Shown here: one piece after another, positions 8,842 to 17,040 of the stretch
Position numbering within the stretch: the first letter of the stretch is position 1
Layout of the letters: the number at the start of each line of letters is the position of its first letter
Assembly: GCF_000013085.1 (NCBI RefSeq)
Contig: NC_007643.1
Span: 2,527,001-2,591,000, forward strand
DNA: 64,000 nt
Source of the DNA: Rhodospirillum rubrum ATCC 11170
Lineage (GTDB): Bacteria > Pseudomonadota > Alphaproteobacteria > Rhodospirillales > Rhodospirillaceae
Reading direction: 5' to 3'
The notes under the pieces: model-generated
Databases searched by the model: none
Told to the model about the DNA's origin: nothing
What the model saw: the letters and a program-made list of their open reading frames with translations, nothing else
Program-made: the position numbers and the translations under genes

Positions 8842-9081
8842 AACGCACCCATCAATTGTCGTGAGACGGTCTAAGGTCTTATCGAGCCCAAGGGCGGAAC
8901 CATGCCCGTTCCCCCATCCCGACACAAGACCGGTCGACCGGAAACGCCGCATTTTAGCCGGACTTCATGCTTCCCCGGCGGTAAGCCGGGGCGAACAAGA
9001 CCCCAAGATCTTTCGCATAAGCGAATTACCCCGGGTCGTAAAGCCCGGATTTCCGTGGGGTCGCCGCGCAAAAGCGCCCGA

Positions 9082-9699
9082 TCAAACCATCCCGGCCTTT
9101 TCTTCGGTCTTCCAGGCCTGATCGAAGCCATCGCCATCGAAAGTGGCATCGGTGGCTTTGAGCATTTCGCCGGCGGTGGGTAGGCTTGCGCGCTCAACAC
9201 GCGCCTCGTCGGTCCACAGCCCCGAACGGGCGATCGCCCGCGAGCATTGGAACAGCACGCTGTCAATGCTGACCACCAGGGCCGACAACGGCGGGGTGCC
9301 CCGCATCGTCCCAAGCGCGAGCAAGGCGGGATCGGTGGAGATGATCGCCCGGCCGCGCACCCGCAGGGTCTCGCCGACCCCGGGGATCAGGAACAGCAGG
9401 GCGACATGGGGATCGGTCAGGATATTGCGCAAAGATTCCATGCGCCGGTTGCCCTTGCGATCGGGCACCAGCAGGGTCCGGGGATCAAGCACCTTGACGA
9501 AGCCCGGAGCATCGCCACGCGGCGAGCATTCCACGCCCTTCTCGCCCCGGGTGGCCAGACTGAGAAAAGGCGCGGCTTCGACGAAACGGCGATAGGGCGC
9601 GATCAGATGATCGGTTTCCTTGCTCACCGCCCCTCCCGACGGGCGGCCATAAAGCGCTTCAAGCTCGGCGATCGTCGTCAGACGGGTATCCTCGGCCAT
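9082..9699 (-). CDS. Pyridoxamine 5'-phosphate oxidase-family FMN-binding protein
   Basis: Soluble split-barrel flavoprotein of 205 residues. The pattern (FLSLATRGEKGVECSPRGDAPGFVKVLDPRTL, then DRKGNRRMESLRNIL, VALLFLIPGVGETLRVRGRA) is that of the PPOX-type subfamily often annotated as MSMEG_1061/Pden_5323. The RKGNRRMESLRNIL stretch is where FMN phosphate contacts are expected. These proteins bind FMN or F420, and true substrates are mostly unknown, so no reaction is claimed. It stands alone on the reverse strand; its 5' end overlaps the antitoxin relic at 9659-9889. Confidence 0.82.
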   Translation of the reverse strand: MAEDTRLTTIAELEALYGRPSGGAVSKETDHLIAPYRRFVEAAPFLSLATRGEKGVECSPRGDAPGFVKVLDPRTLLVPDRKGNRRMESLRNILTDPHVALLFLIPGVGETLRVRGRAIISTDPALLALGTMRGTPPLSALVVSIDSVLFQCSRAIARSGLWTDEARVERASLPTAGEMLKATDATFDGDGFDQAWKTEEKAGMV

Positions 9700-9889
9700 C
9701 GGGGGGGATCCTGGGCAAAGAAGGGTGAAGAAAATAGCGGCGGGCGGCTTCGCGCAGGGCTGGCGTCGGCGCCGGCGGCTTGTCCAGAAGTGCTAGGAAC
9801 CGCGCCATATCTTGGTCCGATAAGACGAGGACGTCCACCCGCCCCCTCTTATCACCGTCGATGGATCGTCCTCTCCGCCCAACAGCCAT
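9659..9889 (-). pseudogene. DUF1778 (TacA-type) antitoxin C-terminal relic
   Basis: A 76-codon reading frame contains VLVLSDQDMARFLALLDKPP followed by APTPALREAARRYF (about 9731-9838). This is the C-terminal, toxin-neutralising part of DUF1778 antitoxins, which normally follows an N-terminal ribbon-helix-helix of about 50 residues. That domain is missing: the preceding 17 residues are basic and unrelated. No GNAT-type toxin gene lies next to it. I read it as the remains of a degraded TacAT-like module; a short expressed protein cannot be excluded. Confidence 0.5.
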
Positions 9890-9912
9890 GATCGTTCCTT
9901 TCCTTCGGGTGC

Positions 9913-12900
9913 TTATTCCGCCGCCGAGGCCAAAGGCCGGGGGGCGAGGAAGGCGGCCAATAAGGTGCGCTCGCGGGCCTGGGCTTTGGTCACGGCCTCA
10001 ACCAGCACCGGACCGAAGCCACGCATCTCCAGCGGCAGGCCGGCGATCTCGACGGCCAGATCATAGCCCTGGGGATCGACGCGCTCCAAGATCACCCCCA
10101 GGGTCGTTTCGTACTCCGTGATCAACCGGCGCTGCAGGCGGCGCTCGCTCGTTTGGCCGAAGGGATCGAAAGGCGTGCCGCGCAGGCCCTTGAGCCGGGC
10201 GAGCAGGCGGAAAAGCGGAAAGATCCAGGCGCCGAAGGCGCGCTTGCGCAACCGGCCGGTGGTTGGATCGCGCGGGCTCATCAAGGGCGGCGCCAGATGC
10301 ACGGTCAGTCGCGGCTTGCCCGAGAAGCGCGCCGCCAGGGCCTGGGCGAAGCGGCCGTCGCTGTAGAGCCGCGCCACCTCGTATTCATCCTTATAGGCCA
10401 GCAGCTTGAAGTAAGCCTTGGCGACCGCCTCGCTCAGCGCCTCGCCCCCTGGCCTCACCCGTTTTTCGACCGCGACCACCGCCTCGACCAGCCGGCGATA
10501 GCGCGCCGCCAGCGCCGCGTTCTGATAGGCGGCAAGGAACGTCGCCCGCCGCTCGATGGTCTCGGCCACACTCTCGGAGCGCCGGTGGTGTTCGGGCCCG
10601 CCGCCCGCCCGGTCGAGCAGGGCCGTCACCGCCTCCAGATCATGGGCGGCGCGGCGGCCCCACAGCAAGGCTTCAAGATTGAAGGCCACCGCCGCGCCAT
10701 TCAGGGTTATCGCCCGTTCGATGGCGGCGCGGCCCAGCGGCAGCAGGCCCTTTTGCCACGCATAGCCGATCATGAAGGGATTGGTTGCCAGCGAGTCCCC
10801 CATCAGCGCCGTGGCGATGGTCGTGGCATCGAGGAAAAAAGCGCGGCGCGTGGTGGCGCTCAGCGCCGCGCGCACCTCGGCCTCGGGATAGCGGCTGTCG
10901 GGATCGCGGGTGAAGGCGGCGGTCATCACCGGACGGGTATTGATCACCGCGTCGGTGGCCCTTGGCCGCGCCTTGGCCAGCACCTCGGGACCGGCCGCCG
11001 TCAAAGCGTCGCAGCCCAGCAGCAGATTGGCGTTGCCGGCGGCGATGCGCACGGCGTGCAAAGCCTCCTGGCTGGCGGCGATGCGGACATGGGTGGTCAC
11101 CGCGCCGTTCTTTTGGGCCAGCCCGGTTTGATCAAGCACCGTCACCCCCTTGCCTTCCAGATGGGCGGCCATGCCGAGCAGGGCGCCGATCGTCACCACC
11201 CCGGTGCCGCCGATGCCGGTGACGAGGATCGAATAAGGCGCGCCCAGATCGGCCAATCGCGGTTCGGGCAAAGGGGGAAAGGCCACCTCGCCAACCCCTT
11301 CGGGGCGGCGGACCTCGGCGCCGCTGACGGTCACGAAACTGGGGCAGAAGCCCTTGAGGCAGGAGTAATCCTTGTTGCAGGCCGATAGATCGACCGAGCG
11401 CTTGCGGCCGAACTCGGTTTCCAGCGGCTCGATCGCCACGCAATTGGAGACCTTGCCGCAATCGCCGCAGCCCTCGCAGACCAGATCATTGATAAAAACC
11501 CGGCGATCGGGATCGGCCAGCAGCCCGCGCTTGCGGCGACGGCGCTTTTCCGCCGCGCAGGTCTGATCATAAAGGATCGCCGACACCCCGGGCCAGCCGC
11601 GCAGATCCTTCTGGATGGCGTCCAGATCATCGCGGTGGCGGATGGTGACGCCGGCGGCGAAAACCGTGCCAATCGGGTATTTGCCGGGCTCGTCGGAGAC
11701 GACGACGATCTTGCCCACCCCCTCGCCTTCCAGCTGGCGCGACAGGCCATCAACGCTGAGCAGGCCATCGATCGGCTGACCGCCGGTCATCGCCACCGCG
11801 TCGTTGACCAGGATCTTATAGGTCACGTTGACCCCGGCGGCGACGGCGGCGCGGATCGCCAGAATCCCCGAATGGAAATAGGTGCCATCGCCCAGATTGA
11901 CGAAGACATGGGGCTCATCGGTGAACGGCGCCTGACCGATCCAGGCCACCCCCTCGCCGCCCATCTGGCTGAAGGTGGCGGTGGCGCGTTCGGGCATCCA
12001 GGTGACCATGTAATGGCAGCCGATGCCAGCCAGGGCCCGCGATCCCTCGGGCAGGGTGGTCGAGGTGTTATGGGGGCAGCCGGCGCAATAGGTCGGCAGG
12101 CGCTTGAGAACCGCCGTCGGCCCGGCCAGGGCTGCGTCCTTGCGTTCCAGCCAGTCCAGGCGGTCGCGGATCGACGGCCCGGTGACGAACCGGCCGATGC
12201 GCCCGGCCAGGGCGCGGGCGACCATCGCCGGGGTCAGTTCGCCGGCGCTAGGCAGCAGCCACGCCCCGCTCTCGTCGAACTTGCCAACGACGCGCGGGCG
12301 GACATCCTCGCGCCAGTTATAGAGCTGTTCCTTGATCTGGTTTTCGACGACGGCGCGCTTTTCCTCGACGACGAGGATCTCCTCCAGCCCCTCGGCGAAG
12401 GCGCGCACCCCCTCGCGTTCCAGCGGCCAGGGCATCCCAACCTTATAGAGGCGCAGGCCGATCGCCGCCGCCATCGCCGGATCGATCCCCAAATCGTCCA
12501 GCGCTTGGCGAACATCGAGATAGGCCTTGCCGACGCTGACGATGCCCAGGCGCGGCACCGGGCTATCCATCACCACCTTGTCGATGCGATTGACCCGGGC
12601 GAAAGCCAGCGCCGCGTAAAGCTTGTGGCGCATCAGCCGGGCTTCTTGATCGAGCGCCGGATCGGGCCAGCGGATATGCAGCCCCCCAACTGGGGCCTGC
12701 CCTTCGGCCGGCAACAAGAAGGCCGGCGGGTCGGGATCAAGCAGAACGGGGGCCGAGGAATCCACCGTCTCGGCGATGGTCTTCAGCGCCACCCAACATC
12801 CCGAATAGCGGCTAAGCGCCAGACCGAACAGCCCGAAGGAGATCACCTCTTCAAGGCCGGCGGGATGGAGCACCGGGATCATGGCGTCCATGAAGGAGTA

Positions 12901-13419
12901 TTCGCACTGATGGGCGGCGGTCGAGGATTTGGCGGCATGGTCATCGCCGGCGATCAGCAAGACGCCGCCCAAAGGCGCGGTGCCGGCGTTATTGGCGTGC
13001 TTGAACACATCGCCGCTGCGATCGATCCCCGGTCCCTTGCCATACCAGATGCCAAACACGCCTTGCTGGCGGGCGCCCTTGAACAGGCCGACCTGCTGGC
13101 TTCCCCAAACGGCGGTGGCGGCCAGATCCTCGTTGATCCCGGGCTTGAACACGATGCCCTCGGCCTCCAGCCACGGCCGGGCCTTCCACAATTCCTTGTC
13201 GAAGCCGCCAAGCGGCGAGCCGCGATAGCCCGAAATGAAGCCCCTAGTGTCCAAACCGGCCTTGCGGTCGCTGCGGCGCTGGGCCAGGGCCAGACGGACC
13301 AGGGCCTGGGTGCCGGTCATATAGGCCCGGCCGCCGGTCAGGGCGTATTTATCCTCAAGCTCCGGCGCAAAGGCCTGTGGCGAGAGCTCGGATCGGTTGA
13401 TCGGCGCTTGGATCGTCAT
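9913..13419 (-). CDS. Indolepyruvate:ferredoxin oxidoreductase, fused single-chain type
   Basis: Oxidatively decarboxylates aryl-pyruvates from aromatic amino-acid breakdown to aryl-acyl-CoA, reducing ferredoxin. At 1168 residues it fuses the parts that are separate IorA and IorB in archaea. In order: N-terminal pyrimidine domain (GYRGSPLGGFDKEL); a central TPP-binding part with CAGCPHNTS, GMGCHY-like GIGCHYMVTW and NLGDGTYFHSG; a cysteine-rich segment (CEGCGDCGKVSNC and CNKDYSCLKGFCPS) for an iron-sulfur cluster; a gamma-like domain beginning ILVTGIGGTGVVTIGALLG; and a long C-terminal domain of the DUF6537 kind. GGGAGG upstream supports the ATG at 13419. It is monocistronic. The family is oxygen-sensitive elsewhere, and the ferredoxin link suits an organism that fixes nitrogen; that role is inference. 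Confidence 0.93.
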   Translation of the reverse strand: MTIQAPINRSELSPQAFAPELEDKYALTGGRAYMTGTQALVRLALAQRRSDRKAGLDTRGFISGYRGSPLGGFDKELWKARPWLEAEGIVFKPGINEDLAATAVWGSQQVGLFKGARQQGVFGIWYGKGPGIDRSGDVFKHANNAGTAPLGGVLLIAGDDHAAKSSTAAHQCEYSFMDAMIPVLHPAGLEEVISFGLFGLALSRYSGCWVALKTIAETVDSSAPVLLDPDPPAFLLPAEGQAPVGGLHIRWPDPALDQEARLMRHKLYAALAFARVNRIDKVVMDSPVPRLGIVSVGKAYLDVRQALDDLGIDPAMAAAIGLRLYKVGMPWPLEREGVRAFAEGLEEILVVEEKRAVVENQIKEQLYNWREDVRPRVVGKFDESGAWLLPSAGELTPAMVARALAGRIGRFVTGPSIRDRLDWLERKDAALAGPTAVLKRLPTYCAGCPHNTSTTLPEGSRALAGIGCHYMVTWMPERATATFSQMGGEGVAWIGQAPFTDEPHVFVNLGDGTYFHSGILAIRAAVAAGVNVTYKILVNDAVAMTGGQPIDGLLSVDGLSRQLEGEGVGKIVVVSDEPGKYPIGTVFAAGVTIRHRDDLDAIQKDLRGWPGVSAILYDQTCAAEKRRRRKRGLLADPDRRVFINDLVCEGCGDCGKVSNCVAIEPLETEFGRKRSVDLSACNKDYSCLKGFCPSFVTVSGAEVRRPEGVGEVAFPPLPEPRLADLGAPYSILVTGIGGTGVVTIGALLGMAAHLEGKGVTVLDQTGLAQKNGAVTTHVRIAASQEALHAVRIAAGNANLLLGCDALTAAGPEVLAKARPRATDAVINTRPVMTAAFTRDPDSRYPEAEVRAALSATTRRAFFLDATTIATALMGDSLATNPFMIGYAWQKGLLPLGRAAIERAITLNGAAVAFNLEALLWGRRAAHDLEAVTALLDRAGGGPEHHRRSESVAETIERRATFLAAYQNAALAARYRRLVEAVVAVEKRVRPGGEALSEAVAKAYFKLLAYKDEYEVARLYSDGRFAQALAARFSGKPRLTVHLAPPLMSPRDPTTGRLRKRAFGAWIFPLFRLLARLKGLRGTPFDPFGQTSERRLQRRLITEYETTLGVILERVDPQGYDLAVEIAGLPLEMRGFGPVLVEAVTKAQARERTLLAAFLAPRPLASAAE

Positions 13420-13567
13420 CGCGCGGGCCTCCCCATGGGCGCGCCCGGGCGAACCGGCCCCGCGCCCCTATCCTCCCAGAACGCGGCGGCCCGTTCGCCG
13501 ACCCAACCGCGCACCGCCCCCGCCTTCTTTTGGGGCGGATGGCTTTATCTTATTGAAAAGGTGGGTT

Positions 13568-13711
13568 ATGGGGGCGCAAGCGACAATCGGCGCGAGGACC
13601 GTGGCCAAAGGAAAGCAAGGAAAGATCGACAATCGCCGTCCAGGCGAAAGACCCAGCCCGCAAATCGCGCAAAACCCGACAGAAGACATCCCCCGAGCTG
13701 CTCAACGCTGA
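13568..13711 (+). CDS. Small ORF of unknown function at the island's left edge
   Basis: A 47-codon frame starts at an ATG preceded by AAAGGTGGG, a very good ribosome site, in an AT-richer stretch (CTTTATCTTATTG). The product is basic and polar (MGAQATIGARTVAKGKQGKI at its start) and matches nothing I know. Its 3' third contains the left copy of the 34-bp direct repeat, so it may be a host gene cut short by the insertion. Coding status is uncertain. Confidence 0.28.
   Translation: MGAQATIGARTVAKGKQGKIDNRRPGERPSPQIAQNPTEDIPRAAQR
13661..13694 (+). repeat. 34-bp direct repeat, left copy (island boundary)
   Basis: A 34-bp block beginning CAAATCGCGCAAA and ending AGAAGACATCCCCC recurs at 17041-17074 in the same orientation with one mismatch (position 14, A here, C there). 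Sequence to either side of the two copies is unrelated, so the repeat has sharp edges. It brackets the kinase/IS island. Confidence 0.8.
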
Positions 13712-14042
13712 TCATATGGCCTTGTAGACGAAGATGAGATCGAGGCTGATTGCCCCGCCCAGAGGGCCTGTCCGACGTTGGCGCCGCCGCTTTTGCACAG
13801 GATGTCGAGGGCGAAGCTTCGGCCCCGAGCCATGTCTCGATCCCCCGAATGGTCGCAGATGGCAGCGGCCCAGAGGGTGGCGGAAAACCCGCTCCACCTC
13901 GTCGGCGTCGAGACCGTGCAAAATGAGCAGCACCGCGACGCCGGATAGATCGTGTCCCCGGATGTGATGTAGGAGCGCTGCCAGGATGGCCCCTTAGGGC
14001 GGCGTAGCCGACCGGAGGGGCTGTCCTGGCGGGGGCGGCCAT
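13712..14042. other. Unassigned junk-like DNA inside the island
   Basis: About 330 bp between the left repeat and the transposase remnant. Open frames run in several phases, as GC-rich DNA gives, and none is clearly coding. One reverse-strand phase ends in a segment with FALDILCKSGGANVGQALW, which faintly recalls the C-terminus of nitronate monooxygenase-type proteins, but it lacks a start and enough length to call. I treat it as remnants of a broken gene or element. Confidence 0.3.
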
Positions 14043-14471
14043 CGGCGCCAAAAAGATCCGCGGACGAAATTGGCCTCTATCTTTGGCGCGATCTGCCCGG
14101 AACAGGGCAAGGGGGCCGGGCTGGTCCTGCCCTTCTGCAACACCGAAACAAGGGCGCTTCACCTGATCGAGATATCGCTCGCCATCGCCCCCGACGCGAA
14201 GACGGTCGTGCTGATGGATCAGGCTGGTTGGCACACCACCGACAAGCTCGACGTGCCCGCCAATATTAGCATCATCGCGCTACCAGCCAAATGTCCCGAA
14301 CTGAACCCGGTCGAAAACATCTGGCAGTTCATGCGCGATAACTGACTCTCGAACCGCGTCTTCACCTCCTACGGCATCATCGACCACTGCTGCGAGGCAT
14401 GAAACAAAATCGTCGATCAACCATGGCGCATTATGACAATCGGACGACGCAAATGGGCGCATCACTCATAA
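14043..14471 (+). pseudogene. IS630-family transposase, 3' remnant
   Basis: The forward frame encodes the C-terminal half of an IS630-type DDE transposase: SIFGAICPEQGKGAGLVLPF, VLMDQAGWHTTDKL (a catalytic Asp region) and CPELNPVENIWQFMRDN (the catalytic Glu region). The frame is cut by TGA at 14342 where the family has Trp (DNW). After re-entry it reads LSNRVFTSYG and DHCCEA, then TGA again at a second expected Trp, and ends at TAA 14469-14471. The N-terminal half is absent. Two nonsense changes and a missing 5' half make it inactive. Its tail overlaps the end of the kinase gene on the other strand by about 10 bp. Confidence 0.85.
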
Positions 14472-15799
14472 TCAATGCGGATTGGTAAAGCGGTGACGAA
14501 CCGTACGGCCTTCTCGAAGATCGAATAGAGATTTTTTTCATCATGAAAAATTTGAGTATTATCAACTATCTGTGAAATACCATTCTCTTTATCTATAATA
14601 TATATTATATCATAATTGTTTTTATGTCTTTTTTGGTTGTAAGCGCAAATTTTAAATACAATAAATGGTTCTTCGGTTCTCGGCTGTATCAATGGGCCGA
14701 CAGCATACCATTCCTCATATGGACGAATTATGGTCTCTATTTTTAGAGATTGACCTTCGTAATTCCACACAGGTTGGTTACTAGATTGTCTGACCACGCC
14801 TTTCACGATGTTGTTAATTTCAAAACCTCGCACTTCGCGCATGCGCGTGGTCTCCGAAAATTGCGGCAGACTCCCGATTGCCCTCGATAGGTCACTCATG
14901 AACAACAAGAGCAGATCGGTTACGATTTTTTCCCGCCGTTCTGTGTTCAATCGCATTTGTTCGTCGAACATAAGAGCCCTGACATTCAGATCGTCATCAT
15001 TCTCTTCAGCAATGTCCATCTCAGCGAGGCTCCGCAACTGAGCGATGAAATCGATGTATAAAAGTCGATGGGCGGCGTCATGATGAGTGGCGGCGGCAAT
15101 CAGAAGATTGGCCTTCGCGATGCCTGCGACGCCCTGGAATCGGGCGGAAAGATTGTACAAGTCCGGAAACCAAAGCGTGTAGGGGAATATATCGTCTTTT
15201 ATGCCATTGATGAAGAACCACAGAATCTTCCCTAGGGAAAAGATGTCGCCTTTCTCGGTAACCTCTTCAACGCGTCCATGATGGTATTCCGGAGCACGAT
15301 AATTAGCTGCTCCGACCGCCCGAAATTCGGGCGTGAGGCGATCATCTTCGCTCGCGAAATACGCGCAGCCAAAATCGGCGATGAGCAATCTCGGATCGTC
15401 ATCAGACCCACCGACCAAAAGGTTTTCTGGCTTGAGATCACGATGAAATATAGGAGGATCACGTTCCGACAACCGCATTAGAGTTTCGGCCACGGGAAGG
15501 AGCAACTTGGCAGCCTTACAAGCGTTGCCCCGAGTCAAATCGATGATTATATTTGAATCTCCTCGATAGCGTTTCATTGTGTACCAGGGATTATTATCAT
15601 TAATAATATCGTAGTCTATAACTTTAACTATGTTGCTAAATCCCTCTCCTTCTAATTTTCGAAGAACATCTATTTCTTTTATAAAGCGCGGGCGCCGATC
15701 TTCTGTGCTCGTATTGCGTAATACTTTTTTTACTGTCTTACCATCACCCAGATAATATATGTCTCCGTTTCCACCCTTAGCGTCGGCTTTCTTCATCAT
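14462..15799 (-). CDS. Hanks-type Ser/Thr protein kinase, AT-rich and probably acquired
   Basis: Soluble 445-residue protein with a complete eukaryotic-type kinase core at its N-terminus: a minimal glycine loop GGNGDIY (9-15), candidate ATP lysine K24/K25, alphaC glutamate E42, catalytic loop HRDLKPEN (H119-R120-D121, K123, N126), metal-binding DFG (142-144) and APE (169-171). The core ends near 270; the remaining 170 residues, with an acidic EENDDD linker, match nothing I recognise and may bind substrate. There is no membrane helix, PASTA repeat or signal peptide. Codon use and composition (long A/T runs at 14520-14760) contrast sharply with the GC-rich host genes. Position between two dead IS elements and inside the 34-bp repeats points to horizontal arrival. 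The start could be either adjacent ATG (15799 or 15796); GAGGGG upstream suits the second. A role in phage defence is possible but unsupported. Confidence 0.88.
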   Translation of the reverse strand: MMKKADAKGGNGDIYYLGDGKTVKKVLRNTSTEDRRPRFIKEIDVLRKLEGEGFSNIVKVIDYDIINDNNPWYTMKRYRGDSNIIIDLTRGNACKAAKLLLPVAETLMRLSERDPPIFHRDLKPENLLVGGSDDDPRLLIADFGCAYFASEDDRLTPEFRAVGAANYRAPEYHHGRVEEVTEKGDIFSLGKILWFFINGIKDDIFPYTLWFPDLYNLSARFQGVAGIAKANLLIAAATHHDAAHRLLYIDFIAQLRSLAEMDIAEENDDDLNVRALMFDEQMRLNTERREKIVTDLLLLFMSDLSRAIGSLPQFSETTRMREVRGFEINNIVKGVVRQSSNQPVWNYEGQSLKIETIIRPYEEWYAVGPLIQPRTEEPFIVFKICAYNQKRHKNNYDIIYIIDKENGISQIVDNTQIFHDEKNLYSIFEKAVRFVTALPIRIDYE

Positions 15800-15942
15800 G
15801 CCCCTCGTTGACGATAGCGTGTCTGCGCCTCCATTTCATCTAACATGCTTTTAGCTGGTCCGACCAGCGGTGCCGCAGAGGCTGCGCAAATCAACTTGAT
15901 GCGCCAGAAACTCCGGGAACTGCCGCCTTTTCGGCGAAACAT
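15796..15942 (-). CDS. Possible 48-residue protein overlapping the kinase start
   Basis: A short reverse-strand frame starts at ATG 15942 and ends in a TGA that overlaps the kinase ATG as ATGA (15796-15799), the usual sign of translational coupling. The product begins MFRRKGGSSRSFWRIKLICA and ends MLDEMEAQTRYRQRGA, with one mildly hydrophobic stretch (LICAASAAPLVGPA). GAGG lies 3 nt before the ATG, closer than ideal. No similarity is known to me. It could be a real small partner of the kinase or the tail of a truncated gene. Confidence 0.35.
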   Translation of the reverse strand: MFRRKGGSSRSFWRIKLICAASAAPLVGPAKSMLDEMEAQTRYRQRGA

Positions 15943-16077
15943 TATCCTCGAAGAGGGCGGTCATGACAGGATTGGCCTTAAATGCACAATAAGATTGGCG
16001 AAAAACTCAGGTGAAGACGCCGACAATGCGTTCGGGACAATGCTGGCGCGGTCGTAGGGGTTGACATTTCCAACGGG

Positions 16078-16106
16078 ACTGTCAGGAATTTTGTGTGCGG
16101 GCGGGC
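16078..16106 (+). repeat. Left terminal inverted repeat of the IS256-type element
   Basis: 29 bp starting ACTGTCAGGAATTT and ending GTGCGGGCGGGC. It is the inverse of 16990-17018 apart from one T/C difference at position 15. Confidence 0.85.
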
Positions 16107-16115
16107 GGTTAAACC

Positions 16116-16964
16116 TTACGCCACCATGGCTCGAATGAAGCGATCGCCGAAGATGACGGCGAACTGGACCTTGGCCATGGATCCCTCACGTAGCGGCGTT
16201 TTCCACTCTTTCTCTGAGCGGTTCAAGATCAGGCAGAGCAGTTTAGTGGCGGCCTCGTCGCTGGGGAAATGCCCCCTGACGCGGACGGCCCCCGCCTGAG
16301 CTTCGCGTTTAAGGCCTCAATCATTACCCGCAGCCAGAATTTGGCTCCCTCGTTCTGCTCCAGCTATAGGCCGAGCACATCCTTGGCTCCGTCGGCGTGC
16401 ACACCCAGCGGGATGTGGATCGCCTTGTTGCGAACCATGCCTTCGTTGCGGATCTTCACCCGGATCGCGTCGAAGAAGACAAGCCGATAAACCGAGTCCA
16501 GCGGCCGCTGCCACGATCTCGTCGAGCACCGCACACGTCACCGTGCTGATCAAGTCGGGCGAAACGTCGATACCGTACAACTCTTGGAAATATCCGGTGA
16601 TCTCGCGCTTGCTCATACCGCGCGCGTACATCGACACGATCTTTTCGTCAAAACCGGGAAAGCGGCGCTGATCCTTGGCGATTATCTACGGATCGAAGCT
16701 TGACTGACGGTCGCGCGGCACGTCGATCGCAAGGCTGCCGGTATCCGTCATCACCGTCTTCCGGCCGTAGCCGTTGCGCGTGTTGCCGGCCCCATTCCCG
16801 CCAGCGAGAGGGTGGTCCATCTCCGCGTTCAAGGTACGTTCCGTCAGCGCCTTCTTCAGCGCATCAAGCAGGCCACCCTGCTCAAAGGCCGCGCTGGCAT
16901 CACCGCCCGCCAACAGTTGATCGAGAAGCGCATTCGGGATCGCCGGTTCTTTGCGTCGGGACAT
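16116..16964 (-). pseudogene. IS256-family (mutator) transposase, decayed
   Basis: From ATG 16964 the reverse strand reads MSRRKEPAIPNALLDQLLAG, then NGYGRKTVMTDTGSLAIDVP and RDRQSSFDP, followed by a stop. The family frame resumes with KDQRRFPGFDEKIVSMYARG and GMSKREITGYFQELYGIDVS, shifts frame after the isoleucine-rich segment, and shows IPLGVHADGAKDVLGL with another stop. It then reads FWLRVM directly joined to IEALNAKLRR: about 115 codons containing most of the DDE catalytic core are deleted. A last frameshift leads to the intact ending GHFPSDEAATKLLCLILN to AMVA and TAA at 16116. Non-functional. Confidence 0.85.
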
Positions 16965-16989
16965 AGGGCATCTCCTTTTTACCCATTAT

Positions 16990-17018
16990 GCCCGCCCGCA
17001 CACGAAATTCCTGACAGT
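16990..17018 (-). repeat. Right terminal inverted repeat of the IS256-type element
   Basis: 29 bp, the reverse complement of the left end with one mismatch. The transposase start codon lies 26 bp inside this end, as usual for the family. Confidence 0.85.
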
Positions 17019-17040
17019 TCCCCAGAATACCGCTTACCAT

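Larger units (their letters stand above)
16078..17018. mobile_element. IS256-family element with internal deletion
   Basis: A 941-bp unit bounded by 29-bp terminal inverted repeats (16078-16106 and 16990-17018) with a single mismatch. IS256-type elements are normally about 1.3 kb, and the shortfall matches a missing block in the transposase. I see no matching 8-9 bp target duplication: CCAACGGG lies on the left and TCCCCAGA on the right. The flanks have therefore probably been rearranged since insertion. With both ends preserved it could still be mobilised by a related full-length transposase elsewhere. Confidence 0.85.

Noticed and set aside
7231-8874. 547-codon forward frame across pntAB/pntAA
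   Set aside because: His/Gly-rich nonsense translation opposite the well-recognised transhydrogenase subunits.
11635-13737. 700-codon forward frame opposite the indolepyruvate oxidoreductase
   Set aside because: Shadow frame; low-complexity Gln/Arg/His product and no ribosome site, against a clear gene on the other strand.
15845-16057. 70-codon forward frame upstream of the kinase
   Set aside because: No ribosome site and unremarkable sequence; the opposite strand has the better-placed small frame.
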